A DNA stretch of 64,000 nucleotides from Mycobacterium sp. (GCF_029961025.1 NZ_JASBVP010000003.1:124001-188000); one strand, 5' to 3'; counted from the first letter of the stretch, positions 25,868 through 37,180 are shown. The notes: a model not told the origin generated them from the letters alone. Made by a program: numbers and translations.

Positions 25868-28231
25868 ATGAACCGGAAAAACGTAATCCGCACGCTCACG
25901 GCGATCGCTGTCGTGTTGCTTCTCGGCTGGTCGTTCTTCTACTTCGGCGACGACACCCGCGGTTACAAGCCCGTCGATACCTCGGTGGCGATGGCCCAGA
26001 TCAAAGCCGACAACGTCAAGAGCGCCCAGATCGATGATCGCGAGCAACAAGTCCGGTTGACGCTCAAAGAGGGCAACCCCGACACCGATGGCGCCGACAA
26101 GATCATCACCAAGTACCCCAATGGGTACGCCGTCCCGTTGTTCACCGCACTCACCAGTAAGAAAGCCCAGGTCAACACCATCGTCAACCAGGGCAACATC
26201 CTGGGATCGCTGTTGATCTACCTGCTGCCGCTGCTGCTGCTGGTCGGCCTGTTCTTCGGGTTTTCGCGCATGCAGGGCGGCGCCCGGATGGGCTTCGGCT
26301 TCGGCAAGTCACGCGCCAAACTGCTCTCCAAAGACATGCCCAAGACCACCTTCGCCGACGTCGCGGGCGTCGATGAGGCGGTTGAGGAGCTCTACGAGAT
26401 CAAAGACTTCCTGTCTAACCCGGGTCGTTATCAGGCGCTCGGCGCCAAGATCCCCAAGGGGGTGCTGCTCTACGGTCCGCCGGGCACCGGTAAGACCCTG
26501 CTGGCCCGAGCCGTCGCCGGTGAGGCCGGGGTGCCGTTCTTCACCATCTCCGGCTCCGACTTCGTCGAGATGTTTGTCGGGGTCGGCGCGTCACGGGTGC
26601 GTGACTTATTCGAGCAGGCCAAGCAGAATAGCCCGTGCATCATCTTCGTCGACGAGATCGACGCCGTCGGGCGTCAGCGCGGTGCCGGCCTTGGCGGCGG
26701 TCACGACGAGCGCGAGCAGACGCTGAACCAGCTGCTGGTCGAGATGGACGGGTTCGACCCGCGGGCCGGTGTCATCCTGATCGCGGCCACCAACCGGCCC
26801 GACATCCTGGATCCGGCGTTGTTGCGTCCGGGGCGTTTCGACCGCCAGATTCCGGTGTCCAACCCCGATCTCAACGGGCGCAAGGCGATCCTGCGGGTGC
26901 ATGCCAAGGGCAAGCCGCTGGCTCCCGACGCCGACCTCGATGGGCTGGCAAAACGCACCGTCGGGATGTCCGGTGCCGACCTGGCCAACGTCATCAACGA
27001 GGCGGCGCTGCTGACCGCCCGCGAAAACGGCACCGTGATCACCGCTGCCGCACTGGAGGAGGCGGTGGACCGGGTGATTGGCGGCCCGCGCCGCAAGGGC
27101 CGGGTCATCAGCGAGCTGGAGAAGAAGATCACCGCCTACCATGAGGGCGGCCACGCGCTCGCGGCATGGGCGATGCCCGACATCGAGCCGATCTACAAAG
27201 TCACCATCCTGGCCCGCGGCCGCACCGGTGGGCACGCGGTCTCGGTGCCCGAGGACGACAAGGGGTTGATGACTCGCTCGGAGATGATCTCGAGGCTGGT
27301 GTTCGCCATGGGCGGGCGCGCGGCGGAGGAGTTGGTGTTCCGTGAGCCGACCACCGGCGCGGTGTCCGACATCGAGCAGGCCACCAAAATCGCGCGTGCG
27401 ATGGTCACCGAGTACGGGATGAGCTCTAAGCTCGGCGCCGTGAAATACGGCACCGAACACGGCGACCCCTTCCTCGGGCGTGCCATCGGAACCCAGCCGG
27501 ATTACTCGCATGAGGTGGCCCGCGATATCGATGACGAGGTGCGCAAACTCATCGAGGCCGCGCACACCGAGGCGTGGGAGGTCCTCACCGAATACCGTGA
27601 CGTGCTCGACACCCTGGCCGCTGAGCTGCTGGAAAAGGAAACGTTGCACCGCGCCGAGCTGGAAACGATCTTCGCCAGCGTCGAAAAGCGGCCCCGACTC
27701 ACCATGTTCGATGACTTCGGCGGCCGTATCCCCTCGGACAAGCCGCCGATCAAGACACCCGGTGAGTTAGCCATGGAGCGGGGTGAGCCGTGGCCGCAGC
27801 CGGCACCCGAACCCGCGTTCAAGGCCGCGATCTCCCAAGCGGCCGAACAAGCCGGTGTGCAGCCGGAGGATGACCGAATCCCTCACGGCGCCAATGGCTC
27901 CCATCACCTCCCCGGCAGCCAGGGCCCCGCCGGGGGTGACGGAGCGCCGGTGTGGCGCCCCACCCAGCCCGATTACGGAGTCCCGGCCGGTTGGCGCGCC
28001 CCGGGATGGCCACCGCAACAGCCGCCGAACTACTGGTACCCCCCGCCCGCGCCGGTGCCCTCGCCCTATCGGCCCCAGCAGCAGGCACCGAACTATTCGG
28101 GGCAGCCCTACCCGCCCTACCCGCCGTACCCGCCGCCTCCGGCGCCGCCCGAGGACAAGTCGCCGCAGCAGAACTCCTCCGGTCAGCGGGGCCAGGACGC
28201 GGGCCGGCCCAACCCGCCGGCTCACCGGTGA
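25868..28231 (+). CDS. ftsH: ATP-dependent zinc metalloprotease FtsH
   Basis: A 787-residue membrane protease that degrades damaged or regulatory membrane and cytosolic proteins. Two membrane helices (about residues 8-26 and 112-134) flank a periplasmic domain. The AAA module has GPPGTGKT (Walker A, near 199), IIFVDEID (Walker B) and the second region of homology [20 protein letters not shown]. The zinc site is HEGGH (near 423). The C-terminus is a long Pro/Gln/Tyr-rich tail after about residue 640, typical of mycobacteria and here slightly longer than the 760 residues of Rv3610c. ATG 25868 ([10 protein letters not shown]) matches the family; a TTG just upstream is less likely. Confidence 0.97.
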   Translation: MNRKNVIRTLTAIAVVLLLGWSFFYFGDDTRGYKPVDTSVAMAQIKADNVKSAQIDDREQQVRLTLKEGNPDTDGADKIITKYPNGYAVPLFTALTSKKAQVNTIVNQGNILGSLLIYLLPLLLLVGLFFGFSRMQGGARMGFGFGKSRAKLLSKDMPKTTFADVAGVDEAVEELYEIKDFLSNPGRYQALGAKIPKGVLLYGPPGTGKTLLARAVAGEAGVPFFTISGSDFVEMFVGVGASRVRDLFEQAKQNSPCIIFVDEIDAVGRQRGAGLGGGHDEREQTLNQLLVEMDGFDPRAGVILIAATNRPDILDPALLRPGRFDRQIPVSNPDLNGRKAILRVHAKGKPLAPDADLDGLAKRTVGMSGADLANVINEAALLTARENGTVITAAALEEAVDRVIGGPRRKGRVISELEKKITAYHEGGHALAAWAMPDIEPIYKVTILARGRTGGHAVSVPEDDKGLMTRSEMISRLVFAMGGRAAEELVFREPTTGAVSDIEQATKIARAMVTEYGMSSKLGAVKYGTEHGDPFLGRAIGTQPDYSHEVARDIDDEVRKLIEAAHTEAWEVLTEYRDVLDTLAAELLEKETLHRAELETIFASVEKRPRLTMFDDFGGRIPSDKPPIKTPGELAMERGEPWPQPAPEPAFKAAISQAAEQAGVQPEDDRIPHGANGSHHLPGSQGPAGGDGAPVWRPTQPDYGVPAGWRAPGWPPQQPPNYWYPPPAPVPSPYRPQQQAPNYSGQPYPPYPPYPPPPAPPEDKSPQQNSSGQRGQDAGRPNPPAHR

Positions 28232-28245
28232 CGAACGGAGGTTCG

Positions 28246-28857
28246 ATGGTGGCCCAGCCGAATTCCCGCCCGGCCGCACTGCGCACCCCGGTGTTCGACC
28301 AGGCGCGTGCCGAGGCGGCGGTTCGGGAGTTGCTGTTGGCGATCGGCGAGAACCCGGATCGGCACGGTCTTGAGGACACCCCGGCGCGGGTCGCGCGGAC
28401 CTATCGGGAGATGTTCGCCGGGCTCTACACCGATCCGGACACCGTGCTGGAGACCACATTCGATGAGCAGCACGACGAGTTGGTCCTGGTCAAACAGATC
28501 CCGCTGTACTCCACCTGCGAGCATCATCTGGTGTCGTTTCACGGTGTGGCGCATGTGGGCTACATTCCCGGGCACGACGGCCGGGTGACGGGTTTGTCGA
28601 AGATCGCGCGGCTGGTCGACCTCTATGCAAAGCGGCCGCAGGTTCAGGAACGGCTTACCGTGCAGATTGCTGACGCGCTGACCCGCAAACTCGATCCGCG
28701 CGGGGTGATCGTCGTGATCGAGGCCGAACACCTGTGCATGTCGATGCGCGGAGTGCGCAAGCCCGGGGCGATCACCACCACCTCGGCGGTGCGCGGTTTA
28801 TTCAAGACCAACCCCTCGTCCCGGGCCGAAGCGCTCGATCTGATCTTGCGCAAGTGA
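28246..28857 (+). CDS. folE: GTP cyclohydrolase I
   Basis: A 203-residue enzyme making dihydroneopterin triphosphate from GTP, the first step of folate synthesis. Zinc and catalytic motifs: [13 protein letters not shown] and [11 protein letters not shown]; also [23 protein letters not shown] 28246 is chosen because GGAGG at 28238-28242 precedes it. A GTG overlapping the ftsH stop (28228) would add six residues. The stop overlaps folP1 (GTGA). It leads the folE-folP-folB-folK run. Confidence 0.96.
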   Translation: MVAQPNSRPAALRTPVFDQARAEAAVRELLLAIGENPDRHGLEDTPARVARTYREMFAGLYTDPDTVLETTFDEQHDELVLVKQIPLYSTCEHHLVSFHGVAHVGYIPGHDGRVTGLSKIARLVDLYAKRPQVQERLTVQIADALTRKLDPRGVIVVIEAEHLCMSMRGVRKPGAITTTSAVRGLFKTNPSSRAEALDLILRK

Positions 28858-29678
28858 ACCCGACGCGTGTTATCGGGGTGGTGAACGTCACCGATGACTC
28901 GTTCTCGGATGGCGGGCGCTACCTGGACGTCGACCGCGCCGTCGAACATGGTCTGGCGTTGGCCGCCCAGGGTGCGGCGGTTATTGATGTGGGCGGTGCG
29001 TCGACCCGCCCCGGGGCCATTCGAATCGATCCGCGGGTGGAGACGGCCCGCGTGGCCCCCGTCATCAAAAGCCTTGCGGCACAGGGTATTGTCGTCAGCA
29101 TCGACACAATGCATGCCGGTGTTGCAGGTGCGGCGATAGACAACGGTGCGCAGATCGTCAACGACGTGTCCGGCGGGCGGGCCGATCCCGCGATGGCCGC
29201 TTTGGTGGCCGAGGCGGGCGTGACATGGGTGCTGATGCACTGGCGGCCGGTGTCGGCCGATGACCCGCACCAGGTTCCGCAGTATCGGGATGTGGTGGCC
29301 GAGGTGCGCGCCGAGCTGCTCGCCGGTGTCGACCGGGCGGTCGCCGCCGGCGTCGACCCGGCGCAGCTGGTGATCGATCCCGGCCTCGGGTTCGCGAAAA
29401 CGGGTGAACATAATTGGGCGCTGTTAAATGCGTTGCCCGAGTTTGTCGCCACCGGAGTGCCGGTACTCGTGGGGGCATCGCGAAAACGGTTCCTCGGAAC
29501 GTTGCTCGCCGGCCCGGACGGGACGGCGCGGCCCGCCGACGGCCGGGAGACCGCTACCGCGGTGATCTCCGCCTTGGCCGCGCTGCACGGGGCTTGGGGG
29601 GTGCGGGTGCATGACGTGCGGGCCTCGGTGGACGCGCTCAAGGTGGTCACGGCCTGGACACAGGCAGGGACCCGGTGA
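28854..29678 (+). CDS. folP1: Dihydropteroate synthase
   Basis: A 274-residue TIM-barrel enzyme joining p-aminobenzoate to dihydropterin pyrophosphate; it is the sulfonamide and dapsone target. Motifs: [18 protein letters not shown] (pterin loop), [19 protein letters not shown] and [10 protein letters not shown]. The GTG start overlaps the folE stop by four bases. Residues in the drug-resistance loops look like the functional FolP1 type, not the FolP2 paralogue. Confidence 0.96.
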   Translation: MNPTRVIGVVNVTDDSFSDGGRYLDVDRAVEHGLALAAQGAAVIDVGGASTRPGAIRIDPRVETARVAPVIKSLAAQGIVVSIDTMHAGVAGAAIDNGAQIVNDVSGGRADPAMAALVAEAGVTWVLMHWRPVSADDPHQVPQYRDVVAEVRAELLAGVDRAVAAGVDPAQLVIDPGLGFAKTGEHNWALLNALPEFVATGVPVLVGASRKRFLGTLLAGPDGTARPADGRETATAVISALAALHGAWGVRVHDVRASVDALKVVTAWTQAGTR

Positions 29679-30088
29679 TGGCCGACCGGATCGAGTTGCG
29701 CGGCTTGACGGTCCGCGGATATCACGGGGTTTACCCGCACGAACGGGTTGACGGACAGGATTTCGTGGTTGACATCACCGTGTGGATCGACCTGGCGGAC
29801 GCCGCCGCGAGCGATGAGCTTTCCGACACGTACGACTATGGCGTGCTGGCCCAGCGGGCGGCCGATATCGTCGGCGGGCCGGCCCGTAACCTGATCGAAA
29901 CCGTCGCCGGTGACATCGCCGACGAGGTGATGCACGATGAGCGGGTGCATGCCGTCGAGGTGGCCGTGCACAAACCGCAGGCGCCGCTCCCTCAGATGTT
30001 CGCCGACGTGGCCGTGGTGGCCCGACGGTGCCGCTGCGGTGGCCGCGGTTCGGTGATTCCGGCCGGAGGGTGCCATGACGCGCGATGA
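29678..30088 (+). CDS. folB: Dihydroneopterin aldolase
   Basis: A 136-residue enzyme converting 7,8-dihydroneopterin to 6-hydroxymethyl-dihydropterin. [47 protein letters not shown] and [12 protein letters not shown] are typical, with the catalytic Lys in HKPQAP. Start ATG 29678 shares a base with the folP1 stop; GTG 29675 would add one residue. The C-terminal end ([19 protein letters not shown]) is a few residues longer than usual and holds three Cys. Confidence 0.95.
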   Translation: MADRIELRGLTVRGYHGVYPHERVDGQDFVVDITVWIDLADAAASDELSDTYDYGVLAQRAADIVGGPARNLIETVAGDIADEVMHDERVHAVEVAVHKPQAPLPQMFADVAVVARRCRCGGRGSVIPAGGCHDAR

Positions 30089-30148
30089 CGACGCCGGTGC
30101 AGCCGGGATCGTGGGGGTTGGGCCCGCGCGTGGAGGAGAACGGCGCTG

Positions 30149-30694
30149 ATGACCCGGGTGGTGCTGTCTATCGGCTCTAACCTGGGTGATCGGCTGGCTC
30201 GGCTGCAGTCGGCGGTCGACGGGCTGGGTGCGGCGGTGCGGGCGGTTTCGCCGGTATATGAGACCGCTCCGTGGGGTGGCATAGAGCAGGGACCTTTTCT
30301 GAATGCGGCGCTGATCGCCGAGGATCCCGCGCTTGACGGGCGTGGCTGGCTCCACCGGGCCCAGCAGTTGGAGCGGGCGGCGGATCGGGTGCGCGGCCTG
30401 CGCTGGGGTCCCCGGACCCTCGATGTCGACCTGATCGCCTGCTACGAGGGCGACACCGAAGTGATCTGCCGTGAGAACGGGCTGATGCTGCCGCACCCGC
30501 TGGCCCATTTACGGGCCTTCGTGTTGGTACCGTGGCTGGCCATCGACCCGGGGGCCGGGCTGACCGTGAGTGGACGAAAGCGGTCCGCCGGCGAATTGCT
30601 GGCTGAGCTCGAGCCGGTTGATCGCGCCGGTGTGCGGCCGACCGGGCTGACGCTGAGCCGGCGCCGTGAACCCGACGCGGAAACGGCCCGGTAG
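30149..30694 (+). CDS. folK: 6-Hydroxymethyl-dihydropterin pyrophosphokinase
   Basis: A 181-residue kinase that activates hydroxymethyl-dihydropterin with ATP. The signature RWGPRTLDVDLIACYEGDT, with the metal-binding DxD, is near residue 88, with SIGSNLGDRLARL at the start and PHPLAHLRAFVLVPWLAIDP later. GGAGGAG at about 30132-30138 precedes ATG 30149. It is the last pterin gene; the next gene follows after ten bases. Confidence 0.95.
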   Translation: MTRVVLSIGSNLGDRLARLQSAVDGLGAAVRAVSPVYETAPWGGIEQGPFLNAALIAEDPALDGRGWLHRAQQLERAADRVRGLRWGPRTLDVDLIACYEGDTEVICRENGLMLPHPLAHLRAFVLVPWLAIDPGAGLTVSGRKRSAGELLAELEPVDRAGVRPTGLTLSRRREPDAETAR

Positions 30695-30704
30695 CAGAAA
30701 TCCG

Positions 30705-31190
30705 ATGGGACCGACCCGCAAGCGTGATCTGACAGTCGGGGTGATCGGTGCCGCCGTGGTCGGCTATCTGCTGGTGGTGCTGTTGTACCGGTGGTTTCCC
30801 CCGATCACGGTGTGGTCTGGTTTTTCACTGCTGGCCGTCGCCGTCACCGAGGCCGCGTGGGGGCGCTATGTGCGGGCCAAAATTCACAATGGCGAGATCG
30901 GTGACGGTCCGGGGTGGTTGCATCCGCTCGCGGTGGCCCGCAGCGTGATGATCGCCAAGGCATCGGCGTGGGTCGGGGCCCTGGTGCTGGGGTGGTGGCT
31001 CGGGGTATTGGCGTATCTGTTGCCCCGACGGTCGTCCATACGTGTCGCCGGTGAGGACACCGCCGGCACGGTGGTCGCGGCCGTCAGCGCGCTGGCCCTG
31101 GTGGTCGCCGCGCTGTGGCTACAGCATTGCTGCAAGTCACCGCCGGATTCCACCGAGGGTGGTGAGGGCGCCGAGGGCGCCGAAACTTAG
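30705..31190 (+). CDS. DUF3180 membrane protein, Rv3605c-like
   Basis: A 161-residue protein with four hydrophobic segments (about residues 10-28, 34-50, 78-103 and 122-140) and an acidic tail. MGPTRKRDLTVGVIGAAVVG and GDGPGWLHPLAVARSVMIAK mark the actinobacterial DUF3180 family, which is regularly found behind folK. Function unknown. ATG 30705 matches the M. tuberculosis N-terminus; an upstream GTG (30666) overlaps folK and is not favoured. Confidence 0.87.
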   Translation: MGPTRKRDLTVGVIGAAVVGYLLVVLLYRWFPPITVWSGFSLLAVAVTEAAWGRYVRAKIHNGEIGDGPGWLHPLAVARSVMIAKASAWVGALVLGWWLGVLAYLLPRRSSIRVAGEDTAGTVVAAVSALALVVAALWLQHCCKSPPDSTEGGEGAEGAET

Positions 31191-31378
31191 CGTCTGAAGC
31201 GGTGGCTCTCGGTACACCGTGGGCGTGAGAACAAGCCGGGCAATTGTTAGCCGGTGCTTAGCCGCTGCGGTGACCTGAAGGCCGCCAAGCGGTAGCTGCC
31301 GCGCGGCGGTCGCGGACCGGATGAGAATCGTCGGACACGTCGACATGCGGACTGACCTCGGGCCGGTACAGTCAGGCC

Positions 31379-32800
31379 ATGACCGTTCTGTCCCGCCGCG
31401 TCCGGGTCCGGCGCAGCGGCCGCAGGCCGGGTTGGCTGCTGTTGACCGCGTTGCTGGTGCTTGCCATTGGGGCCAGTTCCGCGCTGGTTTTCACCAATCG
31501 GGTGGAGCTGTTAAGACTCGCGGTGATCCTGGCTTTGTGGGCCGCGATCGTCGCGGCCTTCGTCTCGGTGATCTATCGCCGGCAAAGCGATGTGGACCAG
31601 GCTCGGGTGCGCGACCTGAAACTGGTTTATGACTTGCAGCTGGATCGGGAGATCTCGGCCCGGCGCGAGTACGAGCTGACCGTGGAGTCCCAGCTGCGCC
31701 GTGAACTCGCCTCGGAATTGCGCGCCCAGGCCGCAGACGAGGTGGCGGCGCTGCGGGCCGAACTGACTGCGTTGCGAACCAACCTGGAGCTCTTGTTCGG
31801 CGCAGAGCTGACGCACCGTCCGGCGCTGGAGACCGACCACGCCACCGGGCGTGATCACCGCGACTGGGTCCACACCAGCCACACCGCACCCGATGACCGG
31901 GTGAGTAATCGCGTGACATCGGTGCGCTCGGACGAGTTCTCCCGCCACGCTGATGACGGCTCGATCATCGATGTTCCCGAGGAGCCGCTGCCGCCCCGAC
32001 CGGTGGCGACCGATGCCGCTGCCGCTGAAGCCTATGCGGGTGCCGAGTCCCACCATGCGTCCTCATGGCGCGAGCCGGAGGATGGCGGCCGGCGGTCGGG
32101 GCCCCGCCTGGAAGGAGACGCTGGCCGGCGTGCTGATCCTGGTGGTCCGGAAGAAGACCGGGGCCGGTCCCAGCGCACCCGCCACGGAGCCCAACCGCCG
32201 CAGTGGGGATCGCCCCGGCATGAGGCGCCACCGGCGCCATTCGAGCCCCGGTGGCCGCAATGGCATACCGGCCCCGGCGCGGCCCCGGGGATCACCGAAT
32301 GGCCGCCCGGCGGCGCGGCTGGACAGTGGTCGCCGCCCGACACATCGGATAGCAATCGGGCGCTCACACCCGCCGAGGACGTGTTCGGCACCACCAGCGC
32401 CGCCGGCGCATCCTCGGTGGGCGCGGACCCCCCGGAGCAGCGCAGCGGTCGTCATGCCTCGACCGAGCCTGAGATTGCCCGGCCCCGCGAAGCCGAGCCC
32501 GGTGGCAGCTATGGCGCGACCGGTCACCGCGCTTCGGGGCGTCATTCCGTGGAGTATCCCGGCGCCGACATGCCCGCGCCTTCTTGGCCCTCGGAGTCGG
32601 AGGCATCCTGGTCATCACGCGGAGGGCAAACATCGCCCGAGGCGGCGCCGCCGTCAGCAACCCCGCGCCGGCACCACGGCCTGGAGTCGTCGAGGGCTGG
32701 CGATGCCACAGAAAACTCTGGCCGCTCGGTTGCGGACTTGCTTGCACGGCTGCAAGCAGAGCCGACCGGAGGCAATCGTCGCCGCCGCCGTCAGGAGTAA
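31379..32800 (+). CDS. Membrane-anchored protein with coiled-coil and disordered tail, Rv3604c-like
   Basis: A 473-residue protein. Two membrane helices (about residues 19-38 and 46-66) form a hairpin, then a charged coiled coil (about residues 75-140: [40 protein letters not shown]). The remainder is a long Pro/Gly/Ser/Glu-rich disordered region. This build suits an envelope scaffold. It matches Rv3604c in place and N-terminal sequence but has a longer tail. Upstream, 188 bases hold nothing else recognisable. Confidence 0.82.
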   Translation: MTVLSRRVRVRRSGRRPGWLLLTALLVLAIGASSALVFTNRVELLRLAVILALWAAIVAAFVSVIYRRQSDVDQARVRDLKLVYDLQLDREISARREYELTVESQLRRELASELRAQAADEVAALRAELTALRTNLELLFGAELTHRPALETDHATGRDHRDWVHTSHTAPDDRVSNRVTSVRSDEFSRHADDGSIIDVPEEPLPPRPVATDAAAAEAYAGAESHHASSWREPEDGGRRSGPRLEGDAGRRADPGGPEEDRGRSQRTRHGAQPPQWGSPRHEAPPAPFEPRWPQWHTGPGAAPGITEWPPGGAAGQWSPPDTSDSNRALTPAEDVFGTTSAAGASSVGADPPEQRSGRHASTEPEIARPREAEPGGSYGATGHRASGRHSVEYPGADMPAPSWPSESEASWSSRGGQTSPEAAPPSATPRRHHGLESSRAGDATENSGRSVADLLARLQAEPTGGNRRRRRQE

Positions 32801-32908
32801 CACCCTCGCTTCGCGGGGCGGGTCGTCGCCGGGGTAGAGTCTTGGGGACCGTCCGGTACCTGCGATGCAGGACTGGAACGCCGCTAGAGACTTGCGAGGC
32901 CGTCAGCG

Positions 32909-33802
32909 ATGGTGCGGATCGACGGTTTGCGTCCGGCCAGGCTCAAGGTGGGGATCATCTCGGCCGGCCGGGTCGGGACCGCCCTGGGGGTCGCGCTGGA
33001 GCGCGCCGACCACGTGGTGGTGGCGTGCAGCGCCGTCTCCCGGGCGTCGCGGCAACGGGCGCAGCGCTGGTTGCCGGATACCCCGGTGTTGCCGGTTCCC
33101 GACGTTGCCGCCGGCGCCGAGTTGCTGCTGCTGGCCGTTACCGACACCGAACTTGCGGGCCTGGTGTCGGGTTTGGCCGCCACATCGGCGGTGCGGGGCG
33201 GGACGATCGTGGTGCACACGTCGGGCGTCATGGGCGTCGACGTGCTGGAGCCGCTGGCCCGGCAGCGGTGCATCCCGCTGGCCATCCACCCGGCGATGAC
33301 GTTCACCGGATCCGACGACGACATCGGGCGGTTACCGGGCACCTGCTTCGGGATCACTGCCGCCGACGACGTCGGCGAAGCGATCGCGCAGGCGCTGGTG
33401 CTGGAGATGGGCGGGGAGCCGGTCCGGGTCGACGAAGATGCCCGCGCCCTTTACCACGCCGCGCTGGCCCACGCCGGCAACCACATCGTCACGGTGCTCG
33501 CGGACGCGCTGGAGGCCTTGCGCGCCGCCTGCCGGGTCGAGCGGGGGGAGGACCGGCCGAGCGATGTTGCGGCACGGATCCTCGCGCCCCTGGCGCGCGC
33601 GGCGCTGGAGAACACCCTGCAGCAAGGACAGGCCGCGCTCACCGGCCCGGTGGCGCGCGGCGACGCGGCCGCGGTCGCCGGACATCTGGATGCGCTGGCG
33701 ACGCTCGACCCGCAGCTGGCCCAGGCGTACCGGGTAAACGCGCTGCGCACCGCGCAACGGGCGCACGCCCCCGACGACGTTTTCGAGGTACTGGCCGGGT
33801 GA
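32909..33802 (+). CDS. Rossmann-fold oxidoreductase-like protein, DUF2520 family (Rv3603c-like)
   Basis: A 297-residue protein: the NAD(P)-binding [18 protein letters not shown] at the N-terminus, [16 protein letters not shown], and a helical C-terminal DUF2520 domain with [19 protein letters not shown]. The family resembles pyrroline-carboxylate or ketopantoate reductase-like enzymes. Position directly before panC (four-base overlap) suggests a part in pantothenate synthesis, but the reaction has not been shown and panE/ilvC may serve that step. Start ATG 32909; an alternative at residue 10 is possible. Confidence 0.87.
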   Translation: MVRIDGLRPARLKVGIISAGRVGTALGVALERADHVVVACSAVSRASRQRAQRWLPDTPVLPVPDVAAGAELLLLAVTDTELAGLVSGLAATSAVRGGTIVVHTSGVMGVDVLEPLARQRCIPLAIHPAMTFTGSDDDIGRLPGTCFGITAADDVGEAIAQALVLEMGGEPVRVDEDARALYHAALAHAGNHIVTVLADALEALRAACRVERGEDRPSDVAARILAPLARAALENTLQQGQAALTGPVARGDAAAVAGHLDALATLDPQLAQAYRVNALRTAQRAHAPDDVFEVLAG

Positions 33803-34758
33803 TCGTCGACCACACGCCGGCGTTCGCGGCGGGCGAACTCAACGTGTACTCGACCCCGCGTGATGTCACCCGTGTCAGCCGGGCCCTGCGGCACACCGGG
33901 CGGCGGGTGATGCTGGTGCCCACCATGGGCGCGCTGCACGACGGGCACCTCGCCCTGATCCGGGCCGCCCAGCGGGTGCCCGGCTCGGTGGTCGTGGTAT
34001 CGATCTTCGTCAACCCGTTGCAATTCGGCGCCGGTGAAGATCTCGACACCTATCCGCGCACCCTCGACGACGACATGGCGCAACTGCGCCGTGAAGGTGT
34101 CGAGATCGCGTTCACGCCGACGGTCTCGGCGATGTATCCCGACGGACCGCGCACCGCGGTGCACCCGGGACCGCTGGGCGCCGAACTGGAGGGCGCCGCT
34201 CGGCCAACGCATTTCGCGGGCGTGCTGACCGTGGTGCTGAAGCTGCTGCAGATCGTGCGGCCCGAGCGGGTGTTCTTCGGCGAGAAGGACTATCAGCAGC
34301 TGGTGCTGGTGCGCCAGATGGTCGCCGACTTCAACCTCGACGTGCAGGTCGTCGGTGTGCCGATCGTACGCGAGGCCGACGGGCTGGCGATGTCGTCGCG
34401 TAACCGCTACCTGGACCCGGAGCAGCGAGAAGCAGCCCGAGCACTGGCGGCGGCGCTGCTGGCCGCCCGGCGCGCCGCCCCGGACGGGGTGGACGCCGCG
34501 CTGAACGCTGCCCGTGCCGTGCTCAACGCGGTGCCGGCGATTGACGTGGACTACCTGGAGGTGCGCGACAGCGCACTGGGTCCCGCTCCGTTGCGGGGTG
34601 TGGGCCGGCTGCTGGTCGCCGCCAGGGTCGGCGGCACCAGGCTGTTGGACAATGTCGCCGTTGCCATCGGGGCGACTGGGACTCATGCCGGCACCGAAGC
34701 GCTCGCATCCGCCGGACCGGACAGCAATCGATCTTCCGAATCATCTTGGAGGAATTGA
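33799..34758 (+). CDS. panC: Pantothenate synthetase (pantoate-beta-alanine ligase)
   Basis: A 319-residue cytidylyltransferase-fold enzyme joining pantoate to beta-alanine using ATP. Key motifs: [14 protein letters not shown] (HxGH nucleotide site), [34 protein letters not shown] and [12 protein letters not shown]. The GTG at 33799 overlaps the upstream stop. The stop shares a base with the panD start, so panC and panD are coupled. Confidence 0.96.
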   Translation: MIVDHTPAFAAGELNVYSTPRDVTRVSRALRHTGRRVMLVPTMGALHDGHLALIRAAQRVPGSVVVVSIFVNPLQFGAGEDLDTYPRTLDDDMAQLRREGVEIAFTPTVSAMYPDGPRTAVHPGPLGAELEGAARPTHFAGVLTVVLKLLQIVRPERVFFGEKDYQQLVLVRQMVADFNLDVQVVGVPIVREADGLAMSSRNRYLDPEQREAARALAAALLAARRAAPDGVDAALNAARAVLNAVPAIDVDYLEVRDSALGPAPLRGVGRLLVAARVGGTRLLDNVAVAIGATGTHAGTEALASAGPDSNRSSESSWRN

Positions 34759-35177
34759 TGTTACGCACGATGCTAAAGTCGAAGATCCACCGCGCCACCG
34801 TGACGCAGGCGGATTTGCACTACGTCGGCTCGGTGACCGTGGACGCCGACTTGATGGATGCCGCGGATCTGCTCGACGGGGAGCAGGTGACCGTCGTCGA
34901 CATCACCAACGGAGCCCGGCTCGTCACCTATGCGATCACCGGTGAACGGGGCAGTGGGGTGATTGGAATCAACGGCGCCGCAGCTCATCTGGTACACCCG
35001 GGTGATACGGTGATCCTGATTGCCTATGGCGTCATGGACGACGCTGAGGCCCGCGCCTACACACCGCGGATCGTGTTCGTTGACGCGCACAACCGTCCGA
35101 TCGACCTGGGTCACGATGCTGCGTTCGTGCCCGCGGATGCCGCGGGGCTGGTCTCGTCCCGGCTGACTGCGGGATAG
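34758..35177 (+). CDS. panD: Aspartate 1-decarboxylase (pyruvoyl enzyme)
   Basis: A 139-residue proenzyme making beta-alanine from aspartate. It self-cleaves between Gly24 and Ser25 in [16 protein letters not shown] to form the pyruvoyl group. Other motifs: [20 protein letters not shown] and [17 protein letters not shown] just before (34748-34754) sets ATG 34758; the TTG at 34746 is not used. In M. tuberculosis PanD is the target of pyrazinoic acid, which binds near the active site and C-terminus. Confidence 0.97.
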   Translation: MLRTMLKSKIHRATVTQADLHYVGSVTVDADLMDAADLLDGEQVTVVDITNGARLVTYAITGERGSGVIGINGAAAHLVHPGDTVILIAYGVMDDAEARAYTPRIVFVDAHNRPIDLGHDAAFVPADAAGLVSSRLTAG

Positions 35178-35179
35178 CC

Positions 35180-35995
35180 GTGTTACTGGCGATCGACGTC
35201 CGCAACACGCATACCGTCGTCGGACTGCTCTCCGGGTCGAAAGAGCACGCAAAAGTCGTGCAGCAGTGGCGGATACGCACCGAACCTGAGATTACCGCCG
35301 ACGAACTCGCGCTGACCATCGACGGCCTTATCGGCGAGGATGGCGAGCGGCTCACCGGAGCGGTCGCCCTGTCCACTGTGCCGTCGGTGCTGCATGAGGT
35401 GCGAATCATGCTGGATCAGTACTGGCCGTCGGTGCCGCACGTGGTGATCGAACCCGGGGTGCGCACCGGCATGCCGCTGCTGGTTGACAATCCCAAGGAG
35501 GTGGGCGCCGACCGGATCGTGAACTGCCTTGCGGCGTTTCATAAATTCGGGAGTGCCGCTATCGTGGTCGATTTCGGCTCGTCGATCTGTGTCGACGTGG
35601 TGTCGGCCAACGGGGAGTTTCTGGGTGGCGCCATCGCTCCGGGGGTGCAGGTGTCCTCCGACGCCGCGGCGGCCCGCTCGGCCGCCCTGCGCCGGGTCGA
35701 GCTGGTCCGACCCCGCTCGGTGGTCGGTAAGAACACCGTCGAATGCATGCAGGCCGGCGCGGTGTTCGGATTCGCCGGGTTGGTTGACGGCTTGGTGCAG
35801 CGCATCCGTGACGAGGTGAGCGGGTTCGGCGGCGGCGACGTGGCGGTGGTGGCCACCGGGCACACCGCGCCGCTAATGATGCCCGAGCTGCATACCGTCA
35901 ACCATTACGACCCCCACCTGACCCTGAATGGTCTGCGGCTGGTCTTCGAGCGCAACCGCGACAGCCAGCGCGGCCGGCTGAAGACGGCGCGCTGA
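35180..35995 (+). CDS. coaX: Type III pantothenate kinase
   Basis: A 271-residue ASKHA-fold kinase phosphorylating pantothenate, the first step of CoA synthesis. [19 protein letters not shown] holds the phosphate loop (DVRNT in place of the common DxGNT). [20 protein letters not shown] and [14 protein letters not shown] are also typical. GTG 35180 follows panD by two bases. With panC and panD it makes a compact vitamin B5/CoA block. Confidence 0.95.
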   Translation: MLLAIDVRNTHTVVGLLSGSKEHAKVVQQWRIRTEPEITADELALTIDGLIGEDGERLTGAVALSTVPSVLHEVRIMLDQYWPSVPHVVIEPGVRTGMPLLVDNPKEVGADRIVNCLAAFHKFGSAAIVVDFGSSICVDVVSANGEFLGGAIAPGVQVSSDAAAARSAALRRVELVRPRSVVGKNTVECMQAGAVFGFAGLVDGLVQRIRDEVSGFGGGDVAVVATGHTAPLMMPELHTVNHYDPHLTLNGLRLVFERNRDSQRGRLKTAR

Positions 35996-36074
35996 CGGAT
36001 CCGGCCGTCGCTCCCGCGGCCGGGTGCGCGCTGCCGCCCAACCGCTTGCCCGGCACGCCAGACGGCATTAAATT

Positions 36075-36704
36075 ATGCTAATGGCATTAGGAGAACCTAG
36101 TGAAGATAGGCGGCGTCGGCGGCATCGGGCCACCAGGCAGGAGATAGTGGCTGCGGCGTGGGAGGCGGCCCGGGACAAGGGTCTGGCCGGCCTCACGCTG
36201 GGCGACGTGGCGGCCCGGGTCGGGATGCGGGTGCCATCCCTGTATTCGTACTTCGCCTCGAAGAACGAGATCTACGACGCCATGTTCGCTCAGGGCAACG
36301 AGGAGTTTCTCGAGTTCATCAAGCGACGACAGGCCGAGTTGCCCAGCCGTCCCCGCGAGCTCATCCGGGAAACCTTTCGCATCTTCTTCGACTTTTGCAC
36401 CGCGGACCCGGTGCGCTACCAGTTGCTGTTCCAGCGCACGATCCCGGGGTTCGTCCCCTCGGAGTCGTCGTATGCCAAGGCGATCGAGGTGCTCGACGCC
36501 TTTCGCCGCCGGCTCGCCGACGCCGGGCTGACCGGCGGGCAAGCCGACGAGGATCTGCTGACCGCGCTCAGTTCGGGGCTGGTCGACCAGCAGATCGCCA
36601 ACGATCCCGGCGGCGACCGGTGGGGCCGGCTGCTCGATGAGGTGGCCGACATGGCCTACGACCACCTGATGAAGAAACGACGCAACCAACGGAGGTCATC
36701 ATGA
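36075..36704 (+). CDS. TetR-family transcriptional regulator
   Basis: A 209-residue repressor. The N-terminal helix-turn-helix reads RQEIVAAAWEAARDKGLAGL and LTLGDVAARVGMRVPSLYSY followed by FASKNEIYDAMF. The C-terminal ligand domain is of the WHG/TetR_C type. Not present at this place in M. tuberculosis. A perfect palindrome overlaps the start codons, indicating autoregulation. ATG 36075 and ATG 36081 are both in frame. The stop overlaps the start of the SRPBCC gene (ATGA), so TetR, SRPBCC and amine oxidase form one operon. Confidence 0.88.
   Translation: MLMALGEPSEDRRRRRHRATRQEIVAAAWEAARDKGLAGLTLGDVAARVGMRVPSLYSYFASKNEIYDAMFAQGNEEFLEFIKRRQAELPSRPRELIRETFRIFFDFCTADPVRYQLLFQRTIPGFVPSESSYAKAIEVLDAFRRRLADAGLTGGQADEDLLTALSSGLVDQQIANDPGGDRWGRLLDEVADMAYDHLMKKRRNQRRSS
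36078..36090. promoter_or_regulatory. Palindromic operator over the tetR start codon
   Basis: CTAATG-G-CATTAG is a perfect 13-bp palindrome covering the possible ATG at 36081. Just upstream, GCATTAAATTATGC is a near palindrome. The whole stretch is markedly AT-rich in this GC-rich genome. TetR regulators usually bind such sites at their own promoter. Confidence 0.55.
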
Positions 36705-37168
36705 CAAGCGCGCGCCACGGCGAAGTGAGACTGCACATGAACGCCGCACCCGAGCGGGTCTGGGAGGTGTTGGCCGACGTCGAGCGGATGGGCGAGTGGA
36801 GCCCGGAGTGCTATCGGGTGCGCTGGCTCGACGGCGCCGGTTCGCCGGCGACGGTGGGCGCGCGCTTCAAAGGTTCGAACCGATGGCGCTGGATGCGCTG
36901 GTCGATGACCTGTCAGGTCACCACCGCAGATCCCGGGCGGGAACTGTCGTGGGTGACCATCCGGGGCGGCAAGCCCATCGTCCGCTGGACCTATCGCCTA
37001 CAGCCGGCAAACGGCGGAACCGACGTCACCGAGTCGTTCGAGGCGCTGCGCTGGCCGCTCGACGTCCGGGTGGCCGAAGACTTCATCATGCGTGGCCGCA
37101 ACGAACAGCGCGCCCAAGCCATGCGCACGACGCTGCAACGCATCAAGGCGGCTGTGGAAAGCGCTTGA
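36701..37168 (+). CDS. SRPBCC (polyketide cyclase/START-like) protein
   Basis: A 155-residue hydrophobic-pocket protein: VRLHMNAAPERVWEVLADVE, MGEWSPECYRVRWLDGAG, and RGGKPIVRWTYRLQPANGGT followed by DVTESFE, a helix-grip fold. Members bind or cyclise lipids, sterols or polyketides. ATG 36701 overlaps the tetR stop, preceded by ACGGAGG. The ligand is unknown. Between a TetR repressor and a flavin amine oxidase it probably handles a small hydrophobic compound of the same pathway. Confidence 0.85.
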   Translation: MTSARHGEVRLHMNAAPERVWEVLADVERMGEWSPECYRVRWLDGAGSPATVGARFKGSNRWRWMRWSMTCQVTTADPGRELSWVTIRGGKPIVRWTYRLQPANGGTDVTESFEALRWPLDVRVAEDFIMRGRNEQRAQAMRTTLQRIKAAVESA

Positions 37169-37180
37169 GCGCAGGTGCAC

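Noticed and set aside
27780..28231. Proline-rich end of ftsH as a separate gene
   Set aside because: It is in frame with ftsH and is a normal feature of mycobacterial FtsH tails.
30089..30148. Possible small gene between folB and folK
   Set aside because: Only 60 bases, with the folK ribosome site inside; nothing coding is supported.
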